A DNA stretch of 64,000 bases from CBDATG01 sp965200145 (GTDB lineage Bacteria > Chloroflexota > Dehalococcoidia > Lucifugimonadales > Lucifugimonadaceae): contig CBDATG010000003.1 in the NCBI GenBank assembly GCA_965200145.1, positions 124,001 to 188,000 of the forward strand, given 5' to 3'. Position 1 is the first letter of the stretch; the number at the start of each line of letters is the position of its first letter. Shown in pieces: positions 9,334-19,504 of the stretch. The position numbers and the translations under genes are program-made. The notes under the pieces were generated by a model, which was not told the origin of the DNA, ran no database searches, and saw only the letters and a program-made list of their open reading frames with translations.

Positions 9334-11211
9334 ATGGCATTATCCGATGCCGTCAAACAGGTTTTAAGCATCGTCGATGTGGTCTCCGAGTACGTGCCCT
9401 TGGACAAGCTGCATACGCGCTCGCCCGAGGCACCGTGCCCATTCCACGAAGAGCGCACGCCATCGTTCAAACTCAACTTGGAATCCGACACATGGCGATG
9501 CTTCGGAGCATGTGGCGAGGGCGGCGACATCTTCTCGTTCGTGATGCGAGCCGACGGAATCCCCTTCGCAGAAGCACTGGACAAGCTGTGTGATCAAGCC
9601 GGCATCGAGCGCAGGCCGCGCACAGATTCCAACGAAGAACGCCGACCGACAAAGACGGAACGGGAGTCAGTATATGATCTGAACGCCCTTGCCGCCGACT
9701 ACTGGCACAAGCAACTCCGAGGCGAGGGCGGCACCGTCGCGCGGGAGTATCTAGAGTCGCGTGGCATCGACATTGCCGCCGCTCAACGGTGGGGCATCGG
9801 CTATGCTTCCAGCGGCGCGAGCTCGCTGTTGCACTTCCTAGCCGCCAACAAGGTACCGAAATCTGCCACAGCGCATTCGGGGCTCTTGACCAAACCGGAG
9901 CATGGATCCTGGCGAGACATGTTCACCAATCGCATCATGTTCGCCCTCCGCGATCGCAACGGCGACATCATCGGCTTCGGCGGACGAGCCATGGACGATT
10001 CCGAAGCCAAGTACATCAACACATCAGAGACGCATTATTTCCAGAAATCCGAGCTAGTTTACGGTTTGGACCGTGCTGCCGACGCCATTTCGACTACTGG
10101 ACGCGCCGTCATTGTCGAGGGTTACATGGATGTCATCACCGCGCACGAGCACGGCTTCCGAAACGTCGTCGCCTGCATGGGCACCGCCGTCACCCGCCAG
10201 CAACTCGCCGCCATCGCGACCGCACTGCCGCATGATGCCAAACCAGCGCGACAGGTGGTGATGTGCTTGGACAACGACGATGCAGGCGTGAACGCCACGC
10301 TCAACAGTCTGGGGGTTGCCTTCAACCAGTTCACCAGCGCGAACGACTCAAGTTCAAGTCCAGTCGATATCAGAGTCGCACGCCCTGTAAGTTCCGGTGA
10401 CGGCGCACCGAAAGACCCCGACGAAGCGATTCGCCAAGACCCACAGGCTTGGTGGCGGTCAATAGAGACCCCGGCCGAAGCGTACGAGTTCGCATTCGAG
10501 TCGCGTTTGAACGTTAGCACGGTCGACGACGCAATTACCGCCGCCATGCCATTCGTAGGTAGAGTGCCGCCTAACACCGTGGCGGCGAGGCGCAGGATTG
10601 AGTGGATGTCTGAAAAAGTCGGCATCCAGTACGACGACCTGCTCGACCTGCTAATCCAGAAGCGCAGGGATCAGTCCGCCGGTCAGACAAAGAATCGATC
10701 ACGACGTGGACCCGCACGGCGAAACAGCGCAATGCAACCAAATCAGCTGCTGGAACAACAGAATCTCCGTTTCAAGCCGTATGAGTTCGTGCTAGCCGCG
10801 TGTTTGGTGCAACACGAGCCCGCCCGTGACTATGTCCCAAACCTGAATCCTGACCATTTTGAGTCCAGCGAGCTCGGCGCAATAGTGGAGCACGTGCTGA
10901 GGTACGCATCCTTGCAGGAGGCGGCACGCGCCGCCGCAATGGATGACTCCATAGATGTGCTGTACGCGGAGCTGATGCAACACCCAATCGAGGTGGAACC
11001 CGTCGGAGAGAGCGACGAGACTGGCGATCTATCGAAGGTAGTGACTGCCAGTGCGAAACTGGTGAAACAGAACCACCTTCGCAGGCGCAAGGTAGAAGAA
11101 AGCGAAATCTTCAAGCAGGACGAAGTGTTGTCAAACGACGAAAGATTGGAAGAAATGCTGCAACAGGCCAAAATCAACAATCGGCAGCTGTCAGAGTTAG
11201 CAGCGTCTTAA
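9334..11211 (+). CDS. dnaG: DNA primase
   Basis: A 625-residue primase that makes RNA primers for replication. From this start the protein opens as DnaG does, ALSDAVKQVLSIVDVVSEYV, followed by the zinc-binding domain with CPFH and CFGACGEGGD. The second knuckle is C-x3-C rather than the common C-x2-C. The TOPRIM core has EGYMD and CLDNDDAG, carrying the catalytic acidic residues. The C-terminal helicase-binding region is diverged. The start at 9334 is preferred over the longer frame because it has a ribosome site and family-like N-terminus. rpoD follows after 32 bases, the classical primase-sigma pairing. Confidence 0.92.
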   Translation: MALSDAVKQVLSIVDVVSEYVPLDKLHTRSPEAPCPFHEERTPSFKLNLESDTWRCFGACGEGGDIFSFVMRADGIPFAEALDKLCDQAGIERRPRTDSNEERRPTKTERESVYDLNALAADYWHKQLRGEGGTVAREYLESRGIDIAAAQRWGIGYASSGASSLLHFLAANKVPKSATAHSGLLTKPEHGSWRDMFTNRIMFALRDRNGDIIGFGGRAMDDSEAKYINTSETHYFQKSELVYGLDRAADAISTTGRAVIVEGYMDVITAHEHGFRNVVACMGTAVTRQQLAAIATALPHDAKPARQVVMCLDNDDAGVNATLNSLGVAFNQFTSANDSSSSPVDIRVARPVSSGDGAPKDPDEAIRQDPQAWWRSIETPAEAYEFAFESRLNVSTVDDAITAAMPFVGRVPPNTVAARRRIEWMSEKVGIQYDDLLDLLIQKRRDQSAGQTKNRSRRGPARRNSAMQPNQLLEQQNLRFKPYEFVLAACLVQHEPARDYVPNLNPDHFESSELGAIVEHVLRYASLQEAARAAAMDDSIDVLYAELMQHPIEVEPVGESDETGDLSKVVTASAKLVKQNHLRRRKVEESEIFKQDEVLSNDERLEEMLQQAKINNRQLSELAAS

Positions 11212-11243
11212 AGCATCACACACATTCGGACGGCGATAGCGAC

Positions 11244-13769
11244 ATGGCGAATGACGGACTACATCGATCAAACGGACTTGGCTCCAGTGGTGCTGGAGTC
11301 CTAGAGCCTGAAGACGCTACATCGCGCGCAGATTCGTCCGAGTACATCGAGATTGACGAAGAAGGAGGCGCAGATAATCGTGGAGAGACGCTAACGTTTG
11401 GTTTAGAGGGGCACGACGAATCGGAGAGCGATGCGGGCACCGCAGGCAGTACAGACAGCGTAGCGTTGCAACTCATCGCGTCGCAACCCGGCCCGGTGCC
11501 GTTCGATGGATCGGACCAGACTGATGAACTGGGCGCGGTGCCAACAGATGCCGCTGATGCCGCCGCTCTGGCCGAGTTGAGCGATAGCGCAGATGGCGCA
11601 GAAGACCCCACACGCGTCTACTTGCGCGAGATCGGGCTGGTCGACCTCCTGACGGCCAACCAAGAGCGGTTATTGGCACGACGATACGAAGTCAACGCAA
11701 AACTTCAAGAAATCCGAAACGAGTTGGCCGAACGTCTCGGCGAAAGTCCAACCGCTACAGACATCGTCATCGCATCGTTGCAAGGTATCACAGACAACTC
11801 CAAGCTGGCGCAGGCTCTCTTTGAAATCGCAACCCACCACTGCGGCGGTGTTACAGACATATTCGCACAGATCGCACCAGCCCTAGCCAATCCTTATCTC
11901 CCTTCCCACATCCGATCTGTAGCGCGCTACCTGCGAGAACCGCGACAAACCGCACGCCCTGGCCGCGACATCGGCGAAACAGCGGTCGCTGTGATGAATG
12001 ATCTCACCGCACTGCCAGACGCAATCTTGGCAACGGCAACTGATCCCGAGGGCAGACGCGATCTCGATGAGGCTATGTGTACGTCCGGAACCGACGAGTT
12101 TCGGCGCGCGCTCGGTACATCCCTAGAAACTGCGCGAAGGTTACAACGCATCAGGAAGGCATTAAGGCCAGACATTACGCTGTCCGCGCTGCTATCTGAC
12201 CGGTGCATCGTGGCCGCGTTGCGTTCCCCTTACAATCCTGATGCCGTCCAGACAGTGCAAACGTCTCTTGGTTGCTCCCAAGAAATCGCCATCGCGACGA
12301 TCACAGATTTCGGTCGCAACTCGCAGAGCGCGATCAAGACGCTGACGAGCCGCAAATTCCAGCAAGGCTTGCGAAACGCGGAGTCCTCGGCCGTCGCGCG
12401 CCGCCTGCGGTGCCGCTCCGCCGTCGCGGAAACTCTCGTGGAAGTGGCGCACGCGTCTGCTCAGGTGCAATTGACCGATCTGTTACACAATCCCAACAGC
12501 TACATGTTAGAAGCACTCGCGCATCCCCCTTCTAACGCCCAGATCGATTCGTTGGCACATAGGTTAGGGATGGATGAGCATGGGCAACGGTATCGTTCCG
12601 AACTCAAACGACGATGGAACGCCGCCGGCCGTGCGATTGATGCCGCCGTTGCCGACCCATTTGACGATCGCGCCCATGTTCAAGTTATTGCTGCCATAAA
12701 GGAGTGGTTCGACCAAACTGTCGAAGATGAGACGGTGCGTTGGCTGATGCACCTAAAGCGAATACGAATCACCTTGGACGACCCGTACCAAGATGATGTA
12801 GTACGCGACCTAGCCGCACGCACGGGAATGGAAGCGGATGCAGTCATCGAGGGGTTGCGATCTTTGTCTCTGCTTTCGCACCTCGTGTTCCCAGAGTGCT
12901 TGGACGCATTGGACTGCGACCCGACGCTGGTGCAATTGGCTACTGTGCTACACGAAGGCCGCACCGTCGCCGATCTCACGCTCTATGAGAATCTCTCGGA
13001 CGCGCACTTCGACAAAGTCAAGCGACTGTCCGAGAATGCAGAGGAACATCTGACACGCGCAAACCTGCGATTGGTCGTATCGGTGGCTAAGAAGTACATC
13101 GGCCGCGGCATAACGCTGTTGGATTTGGTGCAAGAAGGTAACATCGGACTGATTCGCGCCATCGGCAAGTTTGAGTACCGACGCGGTTTCAAGTTTTCCA
13201 CCTATGCCACCTGGTGGATACGACAGGCTATCACCAGGGCAGTGGCAGACCAAGCGCGCACGATTCGCATTCCCGTGCACCTAGTCGAGTCGATCAACCG
13301 CATCATGCGCATCACCCGACGCTTCCTACAGGAATACGGACGCGAGCCAACCCCGGACGAGTTGGCCATCGAGCTATCGACCTCGCCGTCAAACGTTCGA
13401 AGGATCCAGCGTGTCGCGTTGATGCCAATCTCGCTGGAAACACCCGTGGGAGAAGAAGAGGACGCGACGGTCGGCGATTTCATCCCCGAGACCAGAGAGG
13501 ACAGCCCTTTAGAGTCGGCGACTAAGACCATGATGCGCGACAGCGTCAACACAGTATTGTCAACACTCGAAGTCAAGGAGCGCCAAGTAATCGCCATGCG
13601 CTTTGGCATTACAGATGGCGCACCTCGGACTCTGGACGAGGTCGGCAGCTACTTCGGCGTTACACGCGAACGGGTGCGCCAGATCGAAGCACGCGCCATC
13701 CGCAAACTGAGACACCCAACCCGTAGCCGCAAGCTACGCGGATTCCTGGACTCCATAGGCGTGGGTTAG
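11244..13769 (+). CDS. rpoD: Primary RNA polymerase sigma factor (sigma-70) with very long insert
   Basis: An 841-residue sigma-70 factor. After an acidic N-terminal stretch, region 1.2 is seen at about residues 117-150 (DPTRVYLREIG...LL). Regions 2.1-2.4 begin near residue 600 (NLRLVVSVAKKYIGRG, LVQEGNIGLIRAI, FSTYATWWIRQAI), then region 3 and region 4 with the helix-turn-helix TLDEVGSYFGVTRERVRQIEARA. Regions 2 and 4 are fully conserved, so it should read ordinary -10 and -35 boxes. The segment between 1.2 and 2.1 is about 440 residues, far longer than the roughly 245 in E. coli. It probably shares a transcript with dnaG. Confidence 0.93.
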   Translation: MANDGLHRSNGLGSSGAGVLEPEDATSRADSSEYIEIDEEGGADNRGETLTFGLEGHDESESDAGTAGSTDSVALQLIASQPGPVPFDGSDQTDELGAVPTDAADAAALAELSDSADGAEDPTRVYLREIGLVDLLTANQERLLARRYEVNAKLQEIRNELAERLGESPTATDIVIASLQGITDNSKLAQALFEIATHHCGGVTDIFAQIAPALANPYLPSHIRSVARYLREPRQTARPGRDIGETAVAVMNDLTALPDAILATATDPEGRRDLDEAMCTSGTDEFRRALGTSLETARRLQRIRKALRPDITLSALLSDRCIVAALRSPYNPDAVQTVQTSLGCSQEIAIATITDFGRNSQSAIKTLTSRKFQQGLRNAESSAVARRLRCRSAVAETLVEVAHASAQVQLTDLLHNPNSYMLEALAHPPSNAQIDSLAHRLGMDEHGQRYRSELKRRWNAAGRAIDAAVADPFDDRAHVQVIAAIKEWFDQTVEDETVRWLMHLKRIRITLDDPYQDDVVRDLAARTGMEADAVIEGLRSLSLLSHLVFPECLDALDCDPTLVQLATVLHEGRTVADLTLYENLSDAHFDKVKRLSENAEEHLTRANLRLVVSVAKKYIGRGITLLDLVQEGNIGLIRAIGKFEYRRGFKFSTYATWWIRQAITRAVADQARTIRIPVHLVESINRIMRITRRFLQEYGREPTPDELAIELSTSPSNVRRIQRVALMPISLETPVGEEEDATVGDFIPETREDSPLESATKTMMRDSVNTVLSTLEVKERQVIAMRFGITDGAPRTLDEVGSYFGVTRERVRQIEARAIRKLRHPTRSRKLRGFLDSIGVG

Positions 13770-13861
13770 CCTTGAATTATGCCAGTCTGCGGTGGTCCAT
13801 ACTGAGTCGTCCAGACACGTGGTGTCGCGATGACGACAGGCCCGACCGAATAGATTGCCGC

Positions 13862-14704
13862 TTAGCGCTCTGTCAAAGCACCGCCGTTGATGTTGATACC
13901 TTGCCCTGTGATGTAAGCGGCGCGTGAGCTACAGAGGAACCCGCACAGCTCGCCGACTTCCCAATCTTCGGCAGGCCGGCCGATAGGTATCTGCGCGGCC
14001 CGCCCCCACCACGTGTCACCACGACCTAGTGGGTCAAGCCGCGATGTCTCCGTCATTCCCGGGCAGACCGAGTTAACCGTTATCTTGTGTTCCGCCAGCT
14101 CTTTCGCCAACGCCTGAGTGAAACCGTCCACAGCGAAGTTGGCAGCGTTGTACGCCGCCATGCGCGCACTGCCACGCTTGCCAGCAGTTGACGAGATGTT
14201 CACAATCGCACCGCCGGTGCCTTGAGCAACCATCTGACACGCAACCGCCTGCGCACACAGGAACGTGCCTACCACCTTGACATCAAGGACTCGCCGAAAC
14301 ACCGATTCCTCTACATCTACGACTGGCACCCTGTCCTCGCCGTATGGCGCAGCCGCGTTGTTGATCAGAATGTCAACGCTTCCCAGCTCCGACACTGTCC
14401 GATCCACAAGTGCCTTTACTTCATCCGACTTCGTAACATCCATGACTACCGTCAAAGCCTTGACACCGTGCTCGCGCACTTCCGATGCAGTCGACTCAAT
14501 GTCGCGCCAATCTACTTCCTTCTCGTCAGGCGGGAACGTCGCAGGATCGCGACCTGTCCCTGTAACCACGACATCTGCACCCATGCGTGCTAACACGTTC
14601 GCCGTAGCGCGGCCGATTCCGCGCAAACGTCCCGCACCGGTGACTATCGCCACCTTGCCTGCCAACTCTGATTCCCGTGTCATACGCGTGCCTTCCTTCG
14701 CCAT
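13862..14704 (-). CDS. Short-chain dehydrogenase/reductase with altered active site
   Basis: A 280-residue Rossmann-fold protein of the classical SDR family. It has the cofactor motif TGAGRLRGIG (about residues 21-30), the NNAA motif, the catalytic Ser region (VNISSTAGKRG) and the C-terminal GQGININGG common in FabG-like enzymes. The active-site Y-x-x-x-K reads Y-N-A-A-N: the lysine is Asn (AAC). The usual proton relay would therefore be impaired or replaced. A start at Met8 is also plausible. The substrate is unknown. It converges on rpoD and stands alone. Confidence 0.85.
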   Translation of the reverse strand: MAKEGTRMTRESELAGKVAIVTGAGRLRGIGRATANVLARMGADVVVTGTGRDPATFPPDEKEVDWRDIESTASEVREHGVKALTVVMDVTKSDEVKALVDRTVSELGSVDILINNAAAPYGEDRVPVVDVEESVFRRVLDVKVVGTFLCAQAVACQMVAQGTGGAIVNISSTAGKRGSARMAAYNAANFAVDGFTQALAKELAEHKITVNSVCPGMTETSRLDPLGRGDTWWGRAAQIPIGRPAEDWEVGELCGFLCSSRAAYITGQGININGGALTER

Positions 14705-14783
14705 TTAGTGTCGCCGATTCACGCGATCAGTTTAGCAGGGTTGACATGAACCCACGCGCGCCGATCCGATTTCACTGGCTAGG

Positions 14784-15881
14784 CTACGCCCCGGGCGATG
14801 CCAAAGTGACCGTAATCTCAAGCGTCGTTCCGCCAGCAGAATCAGGACGAACTGCCGTGACCACGACATCTGCGCCTTCTGGATGAGTCTTCAAAAACTC
14901 GGTGAAGTCGCGTTGACTACGAATCACAGTGTTATCAATGCCCACAATGATGTCGTCAACCATGAGTTCGGCCGTTGCAGCGGGAGAATCCGGGTCAACG
15001 TAACGAACGCCGAATCCCGCCTGGACTGGCAGTTGCAACAGTCGCGCCAGCGTCGGGGTCACATCAATGCCTCCCACGCCTAAATAGCCTGGCGGCGGCC
15101 TCTTGCCCAGATGCACCAGCTCGTCTGCCGATTCGACCGCTCTGTTCGCCGCCAGCGCGAAATTCGCACCCTGACCAGCCGTTGACAGTCCGATGTTGAT
15201 GCCGATGACCTTACCCTCAGAATCGACCAATGCACCACCGCTGCTACCCTGGTCTATCGCCGCATCCGTTTGGATCAGGTGCGTCAACAACTTACCGTCA
15301 TTGTCTGCAACTGTCCTATCCAAACCGCCGATAATGCCGCGACTGACACTCGGACCACCACCGAAACCCAACGAATGGCCAATAGAAACAACGTCCTCGC
15401 CTACTCTCAACTGATCGGAATCACCGAATTCGGCGGCGTGTAAACCATTCGCGTCAACTCGCAGTATTGCCATGTCGTACCGAGGGTCCTCACGCACCAA
15501 CGTCGCCGGCAGCTCGCCGCGGTCGTACAGTTCAACATCAATCTGCGAAGCGCCATCGACCGCGTGCCAGTTCGTCAAAATGTGCCCGTCAGCACTGTAA
15601 ACGAGTCCAGAGGCAGACCCATCGCTATCGGCGTAACGAGCCTTCACCCTCACAATCGACGGCTCTACAGCTTCAACGATATCGGGAATTGAGAGAGACG
15701 CGGACTCGATCGATGGCACCGGCCCAACTTCACTTCGCAATCCCGTCTCGACAGTATCGGCCGATGGACGAAGAGTGACGACCGCCAATAACGCGACGAT
15801 CGCCAGAATCGCCGCGCCGAGGGCTGCTGCCGCTTTCTGTCGAGTTCCGAATCCCAACATTGAAGTTACATGCGCTCGCAT
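14784..15881 (-). CDS. HtrA/DegP-type serine protease, membrane-anchored, one PDZ domain
   Basis: A 365-residue envelope protease. An N-terminal hydrophobic anchor (about residues 17-36) is followed by the trypsin fold with the triad visible: His in LTNWHAVDGA, Asp in YDMAILRVD and Ser in GSSGGAL. A PDZ domain (about 268-355) begins with LGVGGIDVTP and includes the substrate-loop region. Such proteins degrade or refold misfolded proteins outside the cytoplasmic membrane. The 220 bases between it and the divergent permease operon hold no gene. Confidence 0.9.
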   Translation of the reverse strand: MRAHVTSMLGFGTRQKAAAALGAAILAIVALLAVVTLRPSADTVETGLRSEVGPVPSIESASLSIPDIVEAVEPSIVRVKARYADSDGSASGLVYSADGHILTNWHAVDGASQIDVELYDRGELPATLVREDPRYDMAILRVDANGLHAAEFGDSDQLRVGEDVVSIGHSLGFGGGPSVSRGIIGGLDRTVADNDGKLLTHLIQTDAAIDQGSSGGALVDSEGKVIGINIGLSTAGQGANFALAANRAVESADELVHLGKRPPPGYLGVGGIDVTPTLARLLQLPVQAGFGVRYVDPDSPAATAELMVDDIIVGIDNTVIRSQRDFTEFLKTHPEGADVVVTAVRPDSAGGTTLEITVTLASPGA

Positions 15882-16105
15882 CGTTAACGCACTCGTTCGT
15901 AACGATTATATCGGGTTTACCTGCCATGTTCTTGACAACTCCTTGACAACCAAGTCATCGATGGATTCGTATGCGTACTAGCCGCCTTCTCAACGCGCGA
16001 TATTCTTGATTACCGGTACCGTGCCTCGAAGCAATGCGCCATCGTGCTAGACGCGTCTGGGTGCCACATGCCACATCCGTCGCTTCCATCAAGTAGCTCA
16101 ACGCC

Positions 16106-19100
16106 CTGAACTTATTTCGGTTGACATATCGCCGCGTTGCCGGTGAGAGCCGTCTGCTGATCGGCGCATTCATCGGAGCGTTGATCACAGCGACGGTCGT
16201 AGCAGGCGCGCCGATTTACCTACGCACGCTCGAACACGCAGGCGTCAGAGACGCTATGCAGTCGGTAGGCGCGACTTACAGGAACATACAGGTAAGCTCG
16301 TCTTGGGTACCGCTAGACAGGCAGTCAGCGAACGAAGCCCAACGCGAGGTGTTAGCAGCAGAGGAAGCACACATCAGCGGTGCGGCTTTAGGACGGTCGG
16401 AGATCATCAGGACGCGCTCAGCGTTCTGGGGAAGACCGGGGGAATTCATACGCCGAGACGTATTCGCGTCCAGGGCGTTCTATGTGTCAGCGTCCGATGT
16501 AAGTCAACGTATCGTTTATGTAGAGGGTAGGCCACCATCAGGGCGAATCGAGATTGTCGACGGTTTCCCCGTTGTTGAGGCAGCTGTAGTCGCGAGTAGA
16601 GCTGCGTACCACAACCTATCACCCGGCGACATCGTCGAAACAGTCCCAGAAGACCGCGGCATCGGGTTGACGCGCGCGACGGTGACCGGAATATTCGCAG
16701 TAGTCGATCCACGGGACCAGTACTGGTACGCCATGTCTGGCGTGCTATTCGAACCAAACCCGCTAGCAGAGGGCCAGGCGCTGCCACTCGCCATGCTCGT
16801 AGACCGTTCCACGATGCTCGGTGCAATCTCGCAGTCGAACGCCGGGTTACCCGCCAACTACTACTGGAACATCTACGTCGACCGTGGATACTTCGAGGGA
16901 ATCCCTCTCGGAGAAGCGATTGAGCGACTAGACAGCTTCGAGCAGCAGATAACACTCGATATTCAGCGCGGTATCACCCTGTCCGCCATGCAGTCAAGGT
17001 TGGCATCCTTGCAGCGCAGGATGCTGTTTGCGAGGATCCCGATGTTACTGCTAGCAGGACTCGCTCTCGCTTCCATCGCGTACTACCTCTTCATGGTCGC
17101 CGGCATCATCGCGCGTCGCCGTGCGAACGAGAACTCGATGCTCAGTAGCAGGGGCGTCAACGTCCTGCAAGTCGCATCTACCTACGGTTGGGAGAGCGCG
17201 TTTATCTCCGGGGTCCCTGCCGCCACTGGACCTCTCATCGCCATGGCAGTAATCGCGCTGCTGGGTCTGCTCCCGATGTACGAACCGATCACTAGCGGCG
17301 GGTTAATGCGCGTTGAAGTCACATGGCAGGCCTGGCTGTGGTCGCTGGCAGCAGGTACCGGTGTGCTCGCAGTGCTACTGCTACCCGCCGTACTCGCGGC
17401 GCGACGCGGCATTATCGACCAACGCCAATCCGAAGCACGGCCTGACAGACCTCCGTTCTTCCAACGATACTACCTCGACGTCGTATTCCTCGTGATCGGC
17501 GGCCTCGTGTGGTGGGAGCTGACATCCAGAGGATCTATCGTCGCGGAAACCAGACAGGGCGAGCAGACCGTTGATGTAACGCAGCTGCTATCTCCTGCCA
17601 TATTCATGCTAGTAGTAGCGTTGCTGTTCCTTCGCATCTTCCCGATCCTGGCGCATGTGGTAGGCATAGTTGGCGGTTGGATCACAGCCGCCGATGTCTC
17701 GGTGGGATTGCACAGGTTGCGTCGATCCCCTTATTGGTACGCCTGGCCGGTGCTTCTGCTGATACTGGTAACTGGCTCGGGCGTTGTGTCCGGCACGCTC
17801 GCATCGACGCTTTCACGTAGCAACAACGAGCAGATTTTCTACTTCACGGGGTCTGACCTTAGGCTCGTACCGCGCAACCCGATCACAAACGAGATGGTGG
17901 AAGATGTACGAGGAGTGCCAGGCGTGCTGAATGTCGCTAGAGCATTCCGCGCTACCGGGCAAGCCGGCACCACCGACTTGGGAAATCCCTTTGACCTGCT
18001 GGCAGTTGACGAAACTGACTTCACTCAAGCCGCATGGTTCAGGGAAGATTTCGCCGACGGCGACATCGCGGACATGGTCGAAGACCTCGCTGTCAAAGTC
18101 AAGCCCGAACCGATACACCTCCCAGTAGGAACCGTTAAAGTCGGTGCTCTCGCTAGATCAGACCCCAGAGTGGAAAACCACTTCCTCTGGTACGTGCTCA
18201 AAGATGCCCGAGATCGTACACGGACTATCACTTTGGGACAAGTAGCGGCCGATTGGTCCGAGCAGACCGCAGAAATTGCCAACCCGTTTGTAGACCCTGT
18301 AGAGCTGGTCTCAGTGCAGACGTTCTCGCAAGCCGGGAACGACGGATCAACGCCAACTACCGTGTACCTCGACGACCTCTTCGCGGAAACAGCGGATGGA
18401 AAACAAACACTGTTGGAAGACTTCGACGGACCTAGCGAATGGGTCGGAATGCCAACTTCCAACGGATTAGATGTTCAGTTCGCCGTCGAGCAAGAACCTA
18501 GCGGACTCACCCTAGCGAACGGTGTGGGCGCAGGTACCGGTATTGGACGTGTCGATATGTCTTACGGCAATGATCAAGGCGTGCGAGGAGTTTACAGAAC
18601 TGCAACCGGTCGACCCCTGCCCGTTCTGGCAAGCGAAGGGTTCATAGCCGAGAACCTAGTGGAAATCGGATCCCAGATGATAATCCGCGCCAGCGGTGGA
18701 TTCGTGCCAATAGAGATAGTTGGAGCTGTGCGATACTTCCCAACGCTGGACCCCGGACGTCGGCCATTCCTCGTCGCAAACGTCGACTCTACTCTCGCCT
18801 TCCTCGAGCTACGCGGACTGTCGATCCGCAATGCTACAGAGCTGTTCATCAGCGTAGATGCCGATGCGAACCCAGAGGTGCTAGAAGATGTGCGCGAAGT
18901 CGTTGGTTTAACCACGGCAACTGATCGGGCTGCGTTGCTACAAGACTCAGCAGTCGACCCCATCGTCGTAGCTGGTTGGCGCGGTATGAGCGGCGTCGCA
19001 ATCGTTATGGCTGGAATCGCCGCCGGATTCGGTTACTTCACCTACCTGGTCGCACACGCATTCCGTACCCGCCGCGAGTCGGCGTACCTACAGAGCATGG

Positions 19101-19396
19101 GCATGCCCGCCAGGGCCTTCGCACGGTTGATAATCATTGAACACCTGTTGGTCGCGCTGGTCGGGATCGCGGTCGGCGTTGGAAGCGGGCTGTACATCAG
19201 TCGAATCGCCGTAAATAGCATGACCTTTACACAGACCGGCGGACGACTCCTGCCACCATTTGTGCTGGACACCAACTGGATCCCTATCGGATTCCTCGCG
19301 GCTTTGGTCGGCACCGTCGTGATCGTGGCGATCATCAACATCATCATCGACTACCGCCGCCTTCCGATCCACTCCCTAACTCGAACGGGCAACTAA
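16106..19396 (+). CDS. ABC transporter permease, FtsX/MacB-like, very large
   Basis: A permease of about 1,090 residues. One transmembrane helix lies near the N-terminus (about 13-33), a block of helices at about 310-520, and three more at about 950-1075, separated by two large extracytoplasmic domains. This matches the long-form MacB/LolC-FtsX permeases. No ATG is available: the frame opens after a TAG upstream, with CTG at 16106 or TTG at 16121 as starts. The CTG gives LNLFRLTYRR, similar in spacing to the next gene's N-terminus, but the choice is open. It is the first of four genes for one exporter or lipoprotein-handling complex. Confidence 0.8.
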   Translation: MNLFRLTYRRVAGESRLLIGAFIGALITATVVAGAPIYLRTLEHAGVRDAMQSVGATYRNIQVSSSWVPLDRQSANEAQREVLAAEEAHISGAALGRSEIIRTRSAFWGRPGEFIRRDVFASRAFYVSASDVSQRIVYVEGRPPSGRIEIVDGFPVVEAAVVASRAAYHNLSPGDIVETVPEDRGIGLTRATVTGIFAVVDPRDQYWYAMSGVLFEPNPLAEGQALPLAMLVDRSTMLGAISQSNAGLPANYYWNIYVDRGYFEGIPLGEAIERLDSFEQQITLDIQRGITLSAMQSRLASLQRRMLFARIPMLLLAGLALASIAYYLFMVAGIIARRRANENSMLSSRGVNVLQVASTYGWESAFISGVPAATGPLIAMAVIALLGLLPMYEPITSGGLMRVEVTWQAWLWSLAAGTGVLAVLLLPAVLAARRGIIDQRQSEARPDRPPFFQRYYLDVVFLVIGGLVWWELTSRGSIVAETRQGEQTVDVTQLLSPAIFMLVVALLFLRIFPILAHVVGIVGGWITAADVSVGLHRLRRSPYWYAWPVLLLILVTGSGVVSGTLASTLSRSNNEQIFYFTGSDLRLVPRNPITNEMVEDVRGVPGVLNVARAFRATGQAGTTDLGNPFDLLAVDETDFTQAAWFREDFADGDIADMVEDLAVKVKPEPIHLPVGTVKVGALARSDPRVENHFLWYVLKDARDRTRTITLGQVAADWSEQTAEIANPFVDPVELVSVQTFSQAGNDGSTPTTVYLDDLFAETADGKQTLLEDFDGPSEWVGMPTSNGLDVQFAVEQEPSGLTLANGVGAGTGIGRVDMSYGNDQGVRGVYRTATGRPLPVLASEGFIAENLVEIGSQMIIRASGGFVPIEIVGAVRYFPTLDPGRRPFLVANVDSTLAFLELRGLSIRNATELFISVDADANPEVLEDVREVVGLTTATDRAALLQDSAVDPIVVAGWRGMSGVAIVMAGIAAGFGYFTYLVAHAFRTRRESAYLQSMGMPARAFARLIIIEHLLVALVGIAVGVGSGLYISRIAVNSMTFTQTGGRLLPPFVLDTNWIPIGFLAALVGTVVIVAIINIIIDYRRLPIHSLTRTGN

Positions 19397-19504
19397 GTCA
19401 ATGTGGCAGAACATTGAGATGGAACCGGCAACCCTCGCAGGCCAGAGCAGAGCTCATCGCTCTTCAAGGCGCGATGTAACCGTGTCGCATGGAGTAAAGC
19501 GACC

